64,000 bases of DNA, taken from contig NZ_CP024199.1 of NCBI RefSeq assembly GCF_002844375.1, forward strand, positions 880,001 to 944,000, read 5' to 3'. Below are positions 15,916-23,567 of this stretch, one piece after another. The notes beneath the pieces are model-generated. The model did not search any database. It was not told the DNA's origin and worked only from the letters and a program-made list of their open reading frames with translations. The translations under genes were made by a program, and so were the position numbers. The stretch's first letter is position 1, and every line of letters begins with the position of its first letter. This DNA comes from Thalassospira marina (GTDB taxonomy: Bacteria > Pseudomonadota > Alphaproteobacteria > Rhodospirillales > Thalassospiraceae).

Positions 15916-17379
15916 ATGAAGAATTGGGGAATTCCGGGGCTGGCGATGTTGGGCGCGGTGCTGGCCGGGTGCAGCTTTGTCGATCAGGGGGCGATTGATT
16001 ACCATGTTGATCGCAGTTCAAGCGCGGGTGCGATGTATCTGGAGGGTAAATATGCCACGGCCAATGGCGGTAGTACTGGTGCCATTGTTGCGGGCGATAC
16101 CATCACCCTGGACCTGAAACAGGTCTTTATGAAGGATTTCATCGAAAGTGCGCTGTTTTCCGATGACAAGCAGGGCGAAATTGCCATTGTCGCCAATGTC
16201 TATGAAATGTCGGATCAGTCAGGGCGCAATGCGGTTGATTACGGGCCAAATTCCGTCAAAAGCGGGCGTGTGATCTATTATTCCGACGATGTGCGACCGG
16301 GCCAGTTTCTTAATCTGTCGCAATTACCGGTTTACGGGCCGATCCGCTATAACGGGAACCGGCTGGTAATCCAGCTTTATATCCTTGAACTGGATTCAGT
16401 CGGCAGCGAAGCCGTTTCAAGCCTGCTTAAAAAGCTTGCCGAATTGGGCGGTGCGGCTTATCCGCCAGCATCAAGTACCCTGCGGGTTCTGGATTCCCTC
16501 GGCAGCGCGCTGTTGCAGGGGAATAAAAACGATACGGTATTTTCCTATACCATGACGCTGTTGCCCGCCCAAAATGGTGCCAGCTTTTCAGAACCTGCCG
16601 TGCTGACGGCGGGGAATTATGTGTTTGTGCGCAAGCAGGAACGCCAAAGCGATTTTCGCTGGTGTGATGTGTTTTATGCCCAGTCGCGTGGCCGCCTGGT
16701 TGTGGCAAACCCGAAACCAACGGATGGTAAATGCCCGGCTGGCGGTATTGCAAAATCGAATGAACAGGATGAAAACGCATTGCCGCTGTTTCGCGATGAA
16801 ACCTACGTCGTGGTTCAGATCGAAAAGGGCTATGACAGCATCTCGCTGGATTTGCAGCAGGCAACCTTTGATACGCTGATCGCGCAGCTTGATGCCAAAA
16901 CCACCAGCGACATTGCCGCTGTTGAAAAGGTTACGGATAGCTATGTTGCCAGTGTCCGGCGGATCAATAATTACAAAGATGTCAAAGGCATGCTGCAAAC
17001 CCTGTCCCAAACCGGGGTTGTGCAGGCACAGGCGGAAAATGCCGCCTTTGAACTGATGCAAATCGTGGGTGAAGCCGCCCGTACCGCCAATGCCGCCGAT
17101 TTGGGCCAGGATGCGGAACCCACCTTGCAGGAAGAAGACCTGCAATCAACGCTGCGTCATATCCGTTTGCTTGTACCAACCGATGCCAATGTTACCCTGG
17201 CGAAAATCGCCCCGGTCAGCGGGGGCGTGGTGACGGTTGATAGTGCCGTTGTCGATGCCATCCGTGCCGAGCTGGTTAATGCCGCCATTGCGGCTGCACC
17301 AGCAGCACAGGCCAATACCGATGCCAGCGCCGGAGCAGGGACAACCGCCCCGGATGCAGCGGCTGGTACTGGCGGTTAA
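15916..17379 (+). CDS. Putative lipoprotein of unknown function
   Basis: A 487-residue protein with a lipoprotein signal peptide: short basic start, hydrophobic stretch and lipobox LAGC at about residues 15-18. The residue after Cys is Ser, compatible with outer-membrane sorting. The body is mixed beta and helix, with a segment (about 200-310) resembling an extracellular beta domain and containing two cysteines, then a helical part. It ends in an Ala/Thr/Gly low-complexity tail. I do not recognise the family. It stands alone between the chemotaxis operon and the element before ctrA. A palindromic operator-like site precedes it. Confidence 0.7.
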   Translation: MKNWGIPGLAMLGAVLAGCSFVDQGAIDYHVDRSSSAGAMYLEGKYATANGGSTGAIVAGDTITLDLKQVFMKDFIESALFSDDKQGEIAIVANVYEMSDQSGRNAVDYGPNSVKSGRVIYYSDDVRPGQFLNLSQLPVYGPIRYNGNRLVIQLYILELDSVGSEAVSSLLKKLAELGGAAYPPASSTLRVLDSLGSALLQGNKNDTVFSYTMTLLPAQNGASFSEPAVLTAGNYVFVRKQERQSDFRWCDVFYAQSRGRLVVANPKPTDGKCPAGGIAKSNEQDENALPLFRDETYVVVQIEKGYDSISLDLQQATFDTLIAQLDAKTTSDIAAVEKVTDSYVASVRRINNYKDVKGMLQTLSQTGVVQAQAENAAFELMQIVGEAARTANAADLGQDAEPTLQEEDLQSTLRHIRLLVPTDANVTLAKIAPVSGGVVTVDSAVVDAIRAELVNAAIAAAPAAQANTDASAGAGTTAPDAAAGTGG

Positions 17380-17403
17380 GGCAGTTGCCTGAAATGCGTT
17401 AAT

Positions 17404-17670
17404 TAAAGCCCTTTGCCCTTAATCAGGTTCATTTTGTTTCATTTCGGCGTGTCTTCTGGCAAGGCACATCGCGCAGCGCGATGCGGTGTATCGGGCAAGT
17501 GATGTAACACAGCCAGAAGCCGTCGAAATGGAATCCTTCGGGCGGCTTTCATTTGTCGCCCTGCTACGTCGAAATCCTTGGCCGTAAAACCATTACGCCC
17601 TGCGGACTTCTCCTTGCCGGGCAACAAATGACAGCGGCAAAATGAGCCTGATTAAGGGCAAAGGGCTTTA
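17404..17670. mobile_element. MITE-like element with 33-bp terminal inverted repeats
   Basis: The 33-bp ends (17404-17436 and 17638-17670) are inverted copies matching at 32 of 33 positions. The ends read TAAAGCCC...GGGCTTTA, so a TA at each edge could be a target duplication around AAGCCC termini, as in IS630/mariner-type elements. The interior has a second imperfect inverted pair (17440-17460 with 17512-17530) and a GC-rich core, but no credible transposase. It most likely is a small non-autonomous element; an alternative is a large structured RNA or intergenic repeat. It fills most of the gap between the lipoprotein gene and ctrA. Confidence 0.6.
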
Positions 17671-17688
17671 GTTGGGTAAAGGCTCAAT

Positions 17689-17725
17689 AAAATACCCCGC
17701 AGCCATCACGGTTGCGGGGTATTTT
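17689..17725. terminator. Bidirectional terminator after ctrA
   Basis: Stem AAAATACCCCGCA (17689-17701) with TGCGGGGTATTTT (17713-17725). On the minus strand it follows the ctrA stop by about 35 bases and ends in TTTT. Confidence 0.85.
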
Positions 17726-17761
17726 AATGGCAGATAGCGGGATGCCTTGACGGTGCCTGTA

Positions 17762-18463
17762 TCAGGCGGCCGCGTGCGCCCCGTTTGCGTCGGGGTCGCG
17801 CAGCACATATCCGCGCCCCCAAACGGTATGAATATAATTGTCGCCGTCGGTTGCAGACTGGATTTTCTTGCGCAGTTTGCAAACGAAGACGTCAATGATC
17901 TTCAATTCGGGTTCGTCCATGCCACCATAAAGGTGGTTCAGGAACATTTCCTTGGTCAGCGTCGTGCCTTTACGCAGCGACAGCAGTTCCAGGATGCCAT
18001 ATTCCTTGCCCGTCAGATGCAGCGGCGAACCGGCAACATCGACTGTACGGGCATCAAGATTGACATGAAGTTTGCCCGTGGCGATCACCGACTGGGCATG
18101 CCCCTTGGAACGACGGACAATCGCCTGGATGCGTGCCAGAAGTTCCGTTTTGTCAAACGGTTTGGTCAGATAGTCATCGGCACCAAAGCCAAGGCCTTTG
18201 ACCTTGTCTTCGGTTTCCGTCAGGCCCGAAAGAATAAGAACCGGCGTTTCCACCCGCGCATCACGCAGGCGGCGCAGAACCTCGTAGCCGTCAATATCGG
18301 GCAACATCAGGTCCAGCAAAATAATATCGTAATCGTATAATTTACCGATCTCGAGGCCATCTTCCCCAAGGTCGGTGGTATCCACAACCATCCCTTCGGA
18401 CTTCAGCATAAGTTCTATGCTGTCCGACATGGCGTCGTCATCTTCGACAAGCAGCACCCGCAT
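17762..18463 (-). CDS. ctrA: Cell-cycle master regulator CtrA
   Basis: A 233-residue OmpR-type response regulator. The receiver domain has Glu7/Asp8-type acidic residues (VEDDD), phospho-Asp51 in LLDLMLPD and Lys in LTKPFDK. The DNA-binding domain contains LTGKEYGILELL, the EMFLNHLYGG stretch and IIDVFVCKLRKKI, the highly conserved CtrA recognition helix, then GRGYVLRDP. The last residues are Ala-Ala, the ClpXP degradation signal of CtrA in Caulobacter. CtrA controls flagellar, chemotaxis and cell-cycle genes through TTAA-type sites. I start at the MRVLLVED methionine with GGAG upstream; longer in-frame starts lack support. Confidence 0.95.
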   Translation of the reverse strand: MRVLLVEDDDAMSDSIELMLKSEGMVVDTTDLGEDGLEIGKLYDYDIILLDLMLPDIDGYEVLRRLRDARVETPVLILSGLTETEDKVKGLGFGADDYLTKPFDKTELLARIQAIVRRSKGHAQSVIATGKLHVNLDARTVDVAGSPLHLTGKEYGILELLSLRKGTTLTKEMFLNHLYGGMDEPELKIIDVFVCKLRKKIQSATDGDNYIHTVWGRGYVLRDPDANGAHAAA

Positions 18464-18562
18464 TTTCCGCTCCGCTCCGTTACCATATTCCGCAATAAAT
18501 TTGGTTTTTATCCGGACTGTCCCGGCTATGCCCCAACAGCAGCCGTATCGTGGGATTTTTCC

Positions 18563-18625
18563 CGTTTCGTTAACGATACGTTGCTTTGCGACTCGTGGCA
18601 AGCGCACGAGTCGCAATTTGTTAAC
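18563..18625. promoter_or_regulatory. ctrA upstream control region: GANTC-bearing inverted repeat flanked by GTTAAC sites
   Basis: A perfect 12-bp inverted repeat, TTGCGACTCGTG (18586-18597) and CACGAGTCGCAA (18605-18616), with a 7-base spacer. Each arm contains a GANTC site (GACTC, GAGTC), the CcrM methylation target. GTTAAC sits on both sides (18569-18574 and 18620-18625), resembling CtrA half-sites; the first lies in a near-palindrome at 18563-18580. The block is about 100-160 bases upstream of the ctrA ATG. The remaining bases up to fliI (18837) show no gene. Confidence 0.6.
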
Positions 18626-18836
18626 TTTTTTACCGCCATATTGTTCCCGTCATGACCAAATAAAGATTTAACAGGGGTTTAGAGCGCCCTGACTAGGTCA
18701 GAACTTTGGCGGCATTACGGCTGCGTTTGATCGCTGGCTTTGTAAATTAACCCTTCTCCCATTATATTTGGATCAGGACGCGGCGTTTTCCACCCCCGCG
18801 TCGCGCATCACCATCGAGACGACGCAAAAGGCCCCC

Positions 18837-20294
18837 ATGTTCCAGATTGGCAAAAACATCATCGCCGACCTTCGCCGTGTTCCCGATTACTGGGTTGTGG
18901 GTCGCGTCACAGCGGTTTTGGGGCTTCTGGTTGAAATTGGTGGCGTCGAGGGTGCGATGTCGATTGGCGACCGCTGCAAGGTGGTGCGTCGTGATGGCGA
19001 AGCCGTCATTTGTGAAGTCGTTGGATTTCGTAGCGAACGTGCCTTGCTGATGCCCTTTGGCGCGCTGGACGGCATTGGCATTGGCTGCGAGGTCGAACTG
19101 GCCGATACCCAGCCGCAAATCTACCCCGATGAAGGCTGGCTGGGCCGCGTGATCAATGCCTTTGGCGAACCGGTGGATGGCAAGGGGCCTTTGCCACAGG
19201 GCAATTTGCCCTATGCCATTCGCCGAACCCCGCCATCGGCCCATACCCGCCAGCGTGTTTCGGGCAAGCTGGATTTGGGCGTGCGCGCCATGAATACGTT
19301 TTTAACCTGCTGCCGTGGCCAGCGTATGGGTATTTTTGCTGGGTCCGGTGTGGGTAAATCCAGCATGCTGTCAATGATGACGCGCCACACCACGTCGGAC
19401 GTTTCCGTTGTCGGCCTGATCGGTGAACGTGGCCGCGAAGCCCGCGAATTTATCGAAGATGACCTGGGCGAAGAAGGCCTTCGCCGGTCTGTTGTGATTG
19501 TCGCAACATCCGATGAACCGCCGCTGATGCGCCGCCAGGCTGCCTATATGACCATGGCAGTTTCCGAGTTTTTCCGCGATCGTGGCCGCGACGTGCTGTG
19601 CATGATGGATTCCGTCACCCGTTTTGCCATGGCCCAGCGTGAAATCAGTCTGTCGGTCGGCGAACCACCGGCATCAAAGGGTTACACCCCAACTGTCTTT
19701 GCCGAACTGCCCCGCTTGCTGGAGCGCGCCGGTCCTGGCGGGCCGGGGCAAGGGTCCATCACCGGGCTGTTTACGGTTCTGGTCGATGGCGATGACCATA
19801 ACGAACCAATTTCCGATGCCGTGCGTGGTATTCTTGACGGGCACGTGGTGCTGGACCGTTCGATTGCCGAACAGGGGCGTTACCCGGCGATCAATATTTT
19901 GCGCAGCGTGTCGCGAACCATGCCAGGCTGTAACAACGAACATGAAAACCAGATCGTGCGGCGGGCGCGCCAGTTGCTGGCAACCTATGATGATATGGCG
20001 GAATTGATCCGCCTTGGCGCCTATCGCCGCGGGACAGACCCCAAAGTGGATGAAGCCATTCATTACTTTCCGCTGATCGAGGAATTTTTAAGCCAGCGCA
20101 AAAATGAATGCACCCGCCTTGCCGATGGTTATGCCGATCTGGCACGCAGGCTCGATATGGCCCCGGTCGAGGACGGCAATGCGCAGGTCGCTGGCAATGC
20201 CGGCCACGCCGCACGCCCGGGTGCGCCGATCAACAGCCAGTCGGCCCAGCGCCAGACCGACCTTAACGCCGCCAAACGTGCCCTGGGGCGCTAG
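18837..20294 (+). CDS. fliI: Flagellar export ATPase FliI
   Basis: A 485-residue cytosolic ATPase that helps the flagellar type III apparatus unfold and export rod, hook and filament subunits. Walker A is GIFAGSGVGKSS and the Walker B region is VLCMMDSVTRFAMAQREI; the beta-subunit-like signature ARAGPGGPG-type loop (LLERAGPGGPGQ) is present. I start at MFQIGK: AAAGG lies 6 bases upstream, and the 20 residues before GRVTAVLG match the family. A longer TTG start at 18768 is less likely. fliJ follows 90 bases later; divergent from ctrA. Confidence 0.93.
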   Translation: MFQIGKNIIADLRRVPDYWVVGRVTAVLGLLVEIGGVEGAMSIGDRCKVVRRDGEAVICEVVGFRSERALLMPFGALDGIGIGCEVELADTQPQIYPDEGWLGRVINAFGEPVDGKGPLPQGNLPYAIRRTPPSAHTRQRVSGKLDLGVRAMNTFLTCCRGQRMGIFAGSGVGKSSMLSMMTRHTTSDVSVVGLIGERGREAREFIEDDLGEEGLRRSVVIVATSDEPPLMRRQAAYMTMAVSEFFRDRGRDVLCMMDSVTRFAMAQREISLSVGEPPASKGYTPTVFAELPRLLERAGPGGPGQGSITGLFTVLVDGDDHNEPISDAVRGILDGHVVLDRSIAEQGRYPAINILRSVSRTMPGCNNEHENQIVRRARQLLATYDDMAELIRLGAYRRGTDPKVDEAIHYFPLIEEFLSQRKNECTRLADGYADLARRLDMAPVEDGNAQVAGNAGHAARPGAPINSQSAQRQTDLNAAKRALGR

Positions 20295-20384
20295 GTGCTG
20301 ATATTGACGGTCAGAATTCGCAATTTCATGATGATGTGCTGCGGCGGCATCTAACTCCGCCGGGGTAAGGAGAAGGGCCGGGAA

Positions 20385-20813
20385 ATGGCCAAGGATTTTA
20401 AAACGCTGGTGCGTATTCGCAAATGGACGCTGGATGAAAAGCAGCGTGAACTGGGCGAGATGATGCGCGTGCTTGAACATCTGATCGAGCAACGCCAGCA
20501 GCTTGAACTTGCCCTGAAGTCAGAACAGAAAGTGGCGGCAGAAAACCCGCAAACGGCTGGTTTTGCCTATGGCAATTTTGCCAGTGCCATCATTGTGGAA
20601 CGTGAAGCACTGGACCAGCGGATCAAGGCGCAGGAAGCCAGGATTGATGCGTTCCGTGACGAGGTCGCACAGGCATTCAAGGACATGAAAACTGCCGAAA
20701 TATCCGAGCGCAACCGCGTGGCGGCATTACGTGCCGAAGAAGACCGCAAGGAACAGGAAAGCCTTGATGAGATCGGCGCGCGTGCCGCCACCCGCAAAGA
20801 TGGTTTGATTTAA
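20385..20813 (+). CDS. fliJ: Flagellar export chaperone/stalk protein FliJ
   Basis: A 142-residue, almost entirely coiled-coil protein (heptads from about 5 to 135), rich in Glu, Lys and Gln. FliJ forms the central stalk of the FliI ring and activates the export gate. Sequence conservation in this family is poor, so the call rests on length, predicted coiled coil, the N-terminal KTLVRIRKWTLDEKQREL pattern and position right after fliI. It converges with the YbaK-like gene with only 27 bases between stops and no clear terminator. Confidence 0.85.
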   Translation: MAKDFKTLVRIRKWTLDEKQRELGEMMRVLEHLIEQRQQLELALKSEQKVAAENPQTAGFAYGNFASAIIVEREALDQRIKAQEARIDAFRDEVAQAFKDMKTAEISERNRVAALRAEEDRKEQESLDEIGARAATRKDGLI

Positions 20814-20840
20814 TCTTTGCCGGGCAACGAGCTTTAATCC

Positions 20841-21329
20841 CTAAGCTTCAAGCGCCAGATCATGCCCGGTCGAAATGCCGGTGATGTGGCAAAGCTGGTG
20901 CGGGGTCAGGCAAAAAACGCTGCTGGGTGTCCCTGCCGCCAGCCAGATTTCCGGCTTTGCCAGCAGTTTTTCATCAATCAGGGTTCGCAGGGCATTGGCA
21001 TGGCCAAAGGGCGGTACGCCGCCAATGGCATAACCGGTATGGGTACGAACCTGTGTTGCATCCGCCTTGCCAATTTGTTCACCGATCAGGGCGGCAACCT
21101 TGTTTTCACAAACCCGGTCCGCACCATTCATAATGATCAGAACGGGTGTGTTGCTATCCTTGGCCTGAAAGACCAGTGATTTGCCAATATCGCTGATGTC
21201 ACAGCCAATGGCGGCGGCTGCATCGGCGGCCGAACGGGTGCCAGCGGGAAATTCCAGAACATCAATATCGTTTAGCCCGGCCGTTGCGAATGCGCTGGCA
21301 AGCCGTTCAGGGGGCGTGATTTTTTTCAT
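20841..21329 (-). CDS. YbaK/ProX-type aminoacyl-tRNA deacylase
   Basis: A 162-residue single YbaK/aa-tRNA deacylase domain. Recognisable parts are GCDISDIGKSLVFQ, the NGADRVCENKVAAL helix and the TGYAIGGVPPFGH loop, where the conserved Gly-Gly and Pro-Pro form the active-site pocket. Such stand-alone proteins hydrolyse mischarged tRNA. The exact tRNA (Cys-Pro, Ala-Pro or other) cannot be told from sequence. Its start overlaps the stop of the upstream terC-like gene by 4 bases (ATGA), so the two are translationally coupled. Confidence 0.88.
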   Translation of the reverse strand: MKKITPPERLASAFATAGLNDIDVLEFPAGTRSAADAAAAIGCDISDIGKSLVFQAKDSNTPVLIIMNGADRVCENKVAALIGEQIGKADATQVRTHTGYAIGGVPPFGHANALRTLIDEKLLAKPEIWLAAGTPSSVFCLTPHQLCHITGISTGHDLALEA

Positions 21330-22060
21330 GATCCGGTTGCTGCCTGTTTCGCCTTGTTTTTGCGTTTGCGATTAAGAAGGTTAAGCGTTTCGACCCCCAG
21401 ACTGAAGGCCATTGCGAAATAAATGTAACCTTTGGGGACATGAATTTGCACGCCATCAAGCAGAAGCACAAACCCGACCAGGATCAGAAAAGACAGGGCC
21501 AGCATCTTGATCGAGGGGTGGTTATTGACGAAATCGCCAATAAAGCGCGCAGCAAACAGCATCACACCGACCGATATGATCACGGCCAGCATCATCACGG
21601 TCAGGTGGTCTACCAGGCCAACAGCGGTAATCACGGAATCCAGCGAGAATATGATATCAAGCAGCATGATCTGGATGATGGTGCCGACAAAACCCGCAAC
21701 GGCCCTGGTTTCGTGTTCTTCGGGTTCATCAATGGTGTGATGGATTTCCATTGATGCCTTGGCAATCAGGAACAGCCCGCCGACAATCAGGATCAGGTCA
21801 CGGCCGCTAATGGCGCGGTCTAAAACTTCAAACAGGGGCGATGTCAGCTCCATGACCCAGGCCATGCAGGCCAGCAGCAACAGACGGATCAGCATGGCCC
21901 CCAAAAGACCGGCGCGCCTTGCTGCTTTTTGCTGTTTTTGTGGAAGTTTGGCGACAATGACCGACAGAAAAACGATATTGTCGATCCCCAGAACAATTTC
22001 GAGTGCCGTCAGGGTAGCAAGACCCACCCACATATGGGGGTCGGCGATCCAGTCAAACAT
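21326..22060 (-). CDS. TerC-family integral membrane protein
   Basis: A 244-residue membrane protein with about seven helices. The acidic intramembrane motifs EIVLGIDNIVFLS and DIIFSLDSVITAVG are the hallmark of TerC/YoaE-like proteins, in which they are thought to bind or move metal ions such as Mn2+. A short cytoplasmic loop (EIHHTIDEPEEHE) is rich in potential metal ligands. The basic C-terminus (RKRKNKAKQ) fits inside-positive topology. It is first of a two-gene unit with the YbaK-like gene. Tellurite resistance should not be assumed. Confidence 0.88.
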   Translation of the reverse strand: MFDWIADPHMWVGLATLTALEIVLGIDNIVFLSVIVAKLPQKQQKAARRAGLLGAMLIRLLLLACMAWVMELTSPLFEVLDRAISGRDLILIVGGLFLIAKASMEIHHTIDEPEEHETRAVAGFVGTIIQIMLLDIIFSLDSVITAVGLVDHLTVMMLAVIISVGVMLFAARFIGDFVNNHPSIKMLALSFLILVGFVLLLDGVQIHVPKGYIYFAMAFSLGVETLNLLNRKRKNKAKQAATGS

Positions 22061-22279
22061 TTAAATACCCGTTTCCGTTTTGTCGCCTGTTCGGCACTGT
22101 CGCATCAAGATGTGTCTGCACTGCATCTAACGCAAGCGTGAATTGATTTCGCCGCCCGCAGGCCCGAAAACAGTGCATATCAGGTTGATAACGGCGGTAA
22201 AATTTGATTGTTCCGTCATGGTTTTATGCCAGCCTGATGGCGCAGGACCACCTAATGACTTTCCGGGGGAGGAAACATC

Positions 22280-23521
22280 ATGTCCAAAACTGTCACGCTG
22301 GCCCGTTTGTTGGCGGCATCCCTATTGGGTGGGGCCGTTGCCCTGGCCGCATTGCCTGCAAGTGCTGACCCCGCACCGGACATGAAAAACTGGGATGCGG
22401 TGGTAAAGCAGGCCCAGGGACAAACCGTTTACTGGTACGCCTGGGGTGGGGAACCGCGCATTAATGATTACATCGCCTGGGCGGGCAAACAGGTGCAGGA
22501 ACGTTATGGCGTTACGGTAAAGCAGGTCAAACTGGCCGATACCGCCGATGCGGTTTCCAAGGTCGTTTCCGAAAAGGCCGCTGGTAAAAACGATGGCGGT
22601 GCGGTGGATATGATCTGGATTAACGGTGAAAACTTTGCCGCCATGAAGCGCAATGGCCTGCTGTTTGGCCCATGGGTCGAACAGACACCGAATTTCAAAT
22701 ATGTTGATGTTACGGGCAAACCCACTACGGTTAATGATTTTACCGTGCCGACTGACGGCCTGGAAGCCCCGTGGGGCATGGCGCAGCTTAGCTTTTTTGA
22801 TGATACGTCGCGCGTGGAAACAGCCCCGCGCAGCGCACAGGAACTGCTGGCATGGCTGCAAAATCATCCCGGCCGGTTCACTTACCCGCAACCGCCCGAT
22901 TATATGGGATCATCTTTTTTAAAGCAGGTTCTGACCGAACTGGTTGCCGACCCGGCGGTATTGCAAAAACCTGCAAGCAAGGCCGATACCCAAAAGGTCC
23001 TGGCCCCGCTTTGGACCTATCTTGCCAAATTGCAGCCGGTTTTGTGGCGCGAAGGCAAGGCTTACCCGGCCAATGGCGCGGCGCTGCGTGCCATGATGGC
23101 GGATAATGAAATTGATATCGGCTTTTCCTTTAGCGCAGCCGAGGTTTCGGCCGCGATTGCCAATTTTGAGCTGCCCGATACGGTGCGCAGCTTTGTTTTT
23201 GATGGCGGCACGCTGGGCAATACCAACTTTGTCGCCATTCCGTTCAATGCATCGGCCAAGGCCGGTGCCGTGGTGCTGGCCGATTTTTTAATGTCGCCGC
23301 AGGCCCAGTTGCGTAAACAGAACCCTGAAATCTGGGGCAGCTTTACCGTGCTGGATATGAACAAAATCCCGGATGCGGACCGCAAGGCATTTGATGCGCT
23401 TAATTTGGGTGTTGCCACCCTGTCGCCTGCTGAAATGGGCAATGTCCTGCCGGAACCCCACCCCAGTTGGATGGAACTGGTCGAAAGCGAATGGCAGAAA
23501 CGTTTTGGCGTTGCCCAATAG
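22280..23521 (+). CDS. ynjB: ABC transporter substrate-binding protein, YnjB type
   Basis: A 413-residue periplasmic binding protein with a clear signal peptide (hydrophobic about residues 8-24, cleavage after PASA). Segments such as GQTVYWYAWGG, LADTADAVSKV, DMIWINGENF and FTYPQPPDYMG match the YnjB family, whose ligand is not firmly established. GGGGGAGG lies before the ATG. It is followed by its permease and ATPase genes in a compact three-gene unit. I looked for a TPP or similar riboswitch in the 219-base upstream gap and saw none. Confidence 0.88.
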   Translation: MSKTVTLARLLAASLLGGAVALAALPASADPAPDMKNWDAVVKQAQGQTVYWYAWGGEPRINDYIAWAGKQVQERYGVTVKQVKLADTADAVSKVVSEKAAGKNDGGAVDMIWINGENFAAMKRNGLLFGPWVEQTPNFKYVDVTGKPTTVNDFTVPTDGLEAPWGMAQLSFFDDTSRVETAPRSAQELLAWLQNHPGRFTYPQPPDYMGSSFLKQVLTELVADPAVLQKPASKADTQKVLAPLWTYLAKLQPVLWREGKAYPANGAALRAMMADNEIDIGFSFSAAEVSAAIANFELPDTVRSFVFDGGTLGNTNFVAIPFNASAKAGAVVLADFLMSPQAQLRKQNPEIWGSFTVLDMNKIPDADRKAFDALNLGVATLSPAEMGNVLPEPHPSWMELVESEWQKRFGVAQ

Positions 23522-23567
23522 GGGCGTTGTCGGGGGATAGCGCAATAACAAAGGATATGGGCTGCCC

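Noticed and set aside
17439..17627. A 62-codon frame inside the inverted-repeat element
   Set aside because: No ribosome-binding site, no resemblance to a transposase; it is probably a by-product of the palindromic repeat.
22061..22279. Possible TPP riboswitch before the YnjBCD-type transporter
   Set aside because: None of the conserved thi-box sequence blocks are present.
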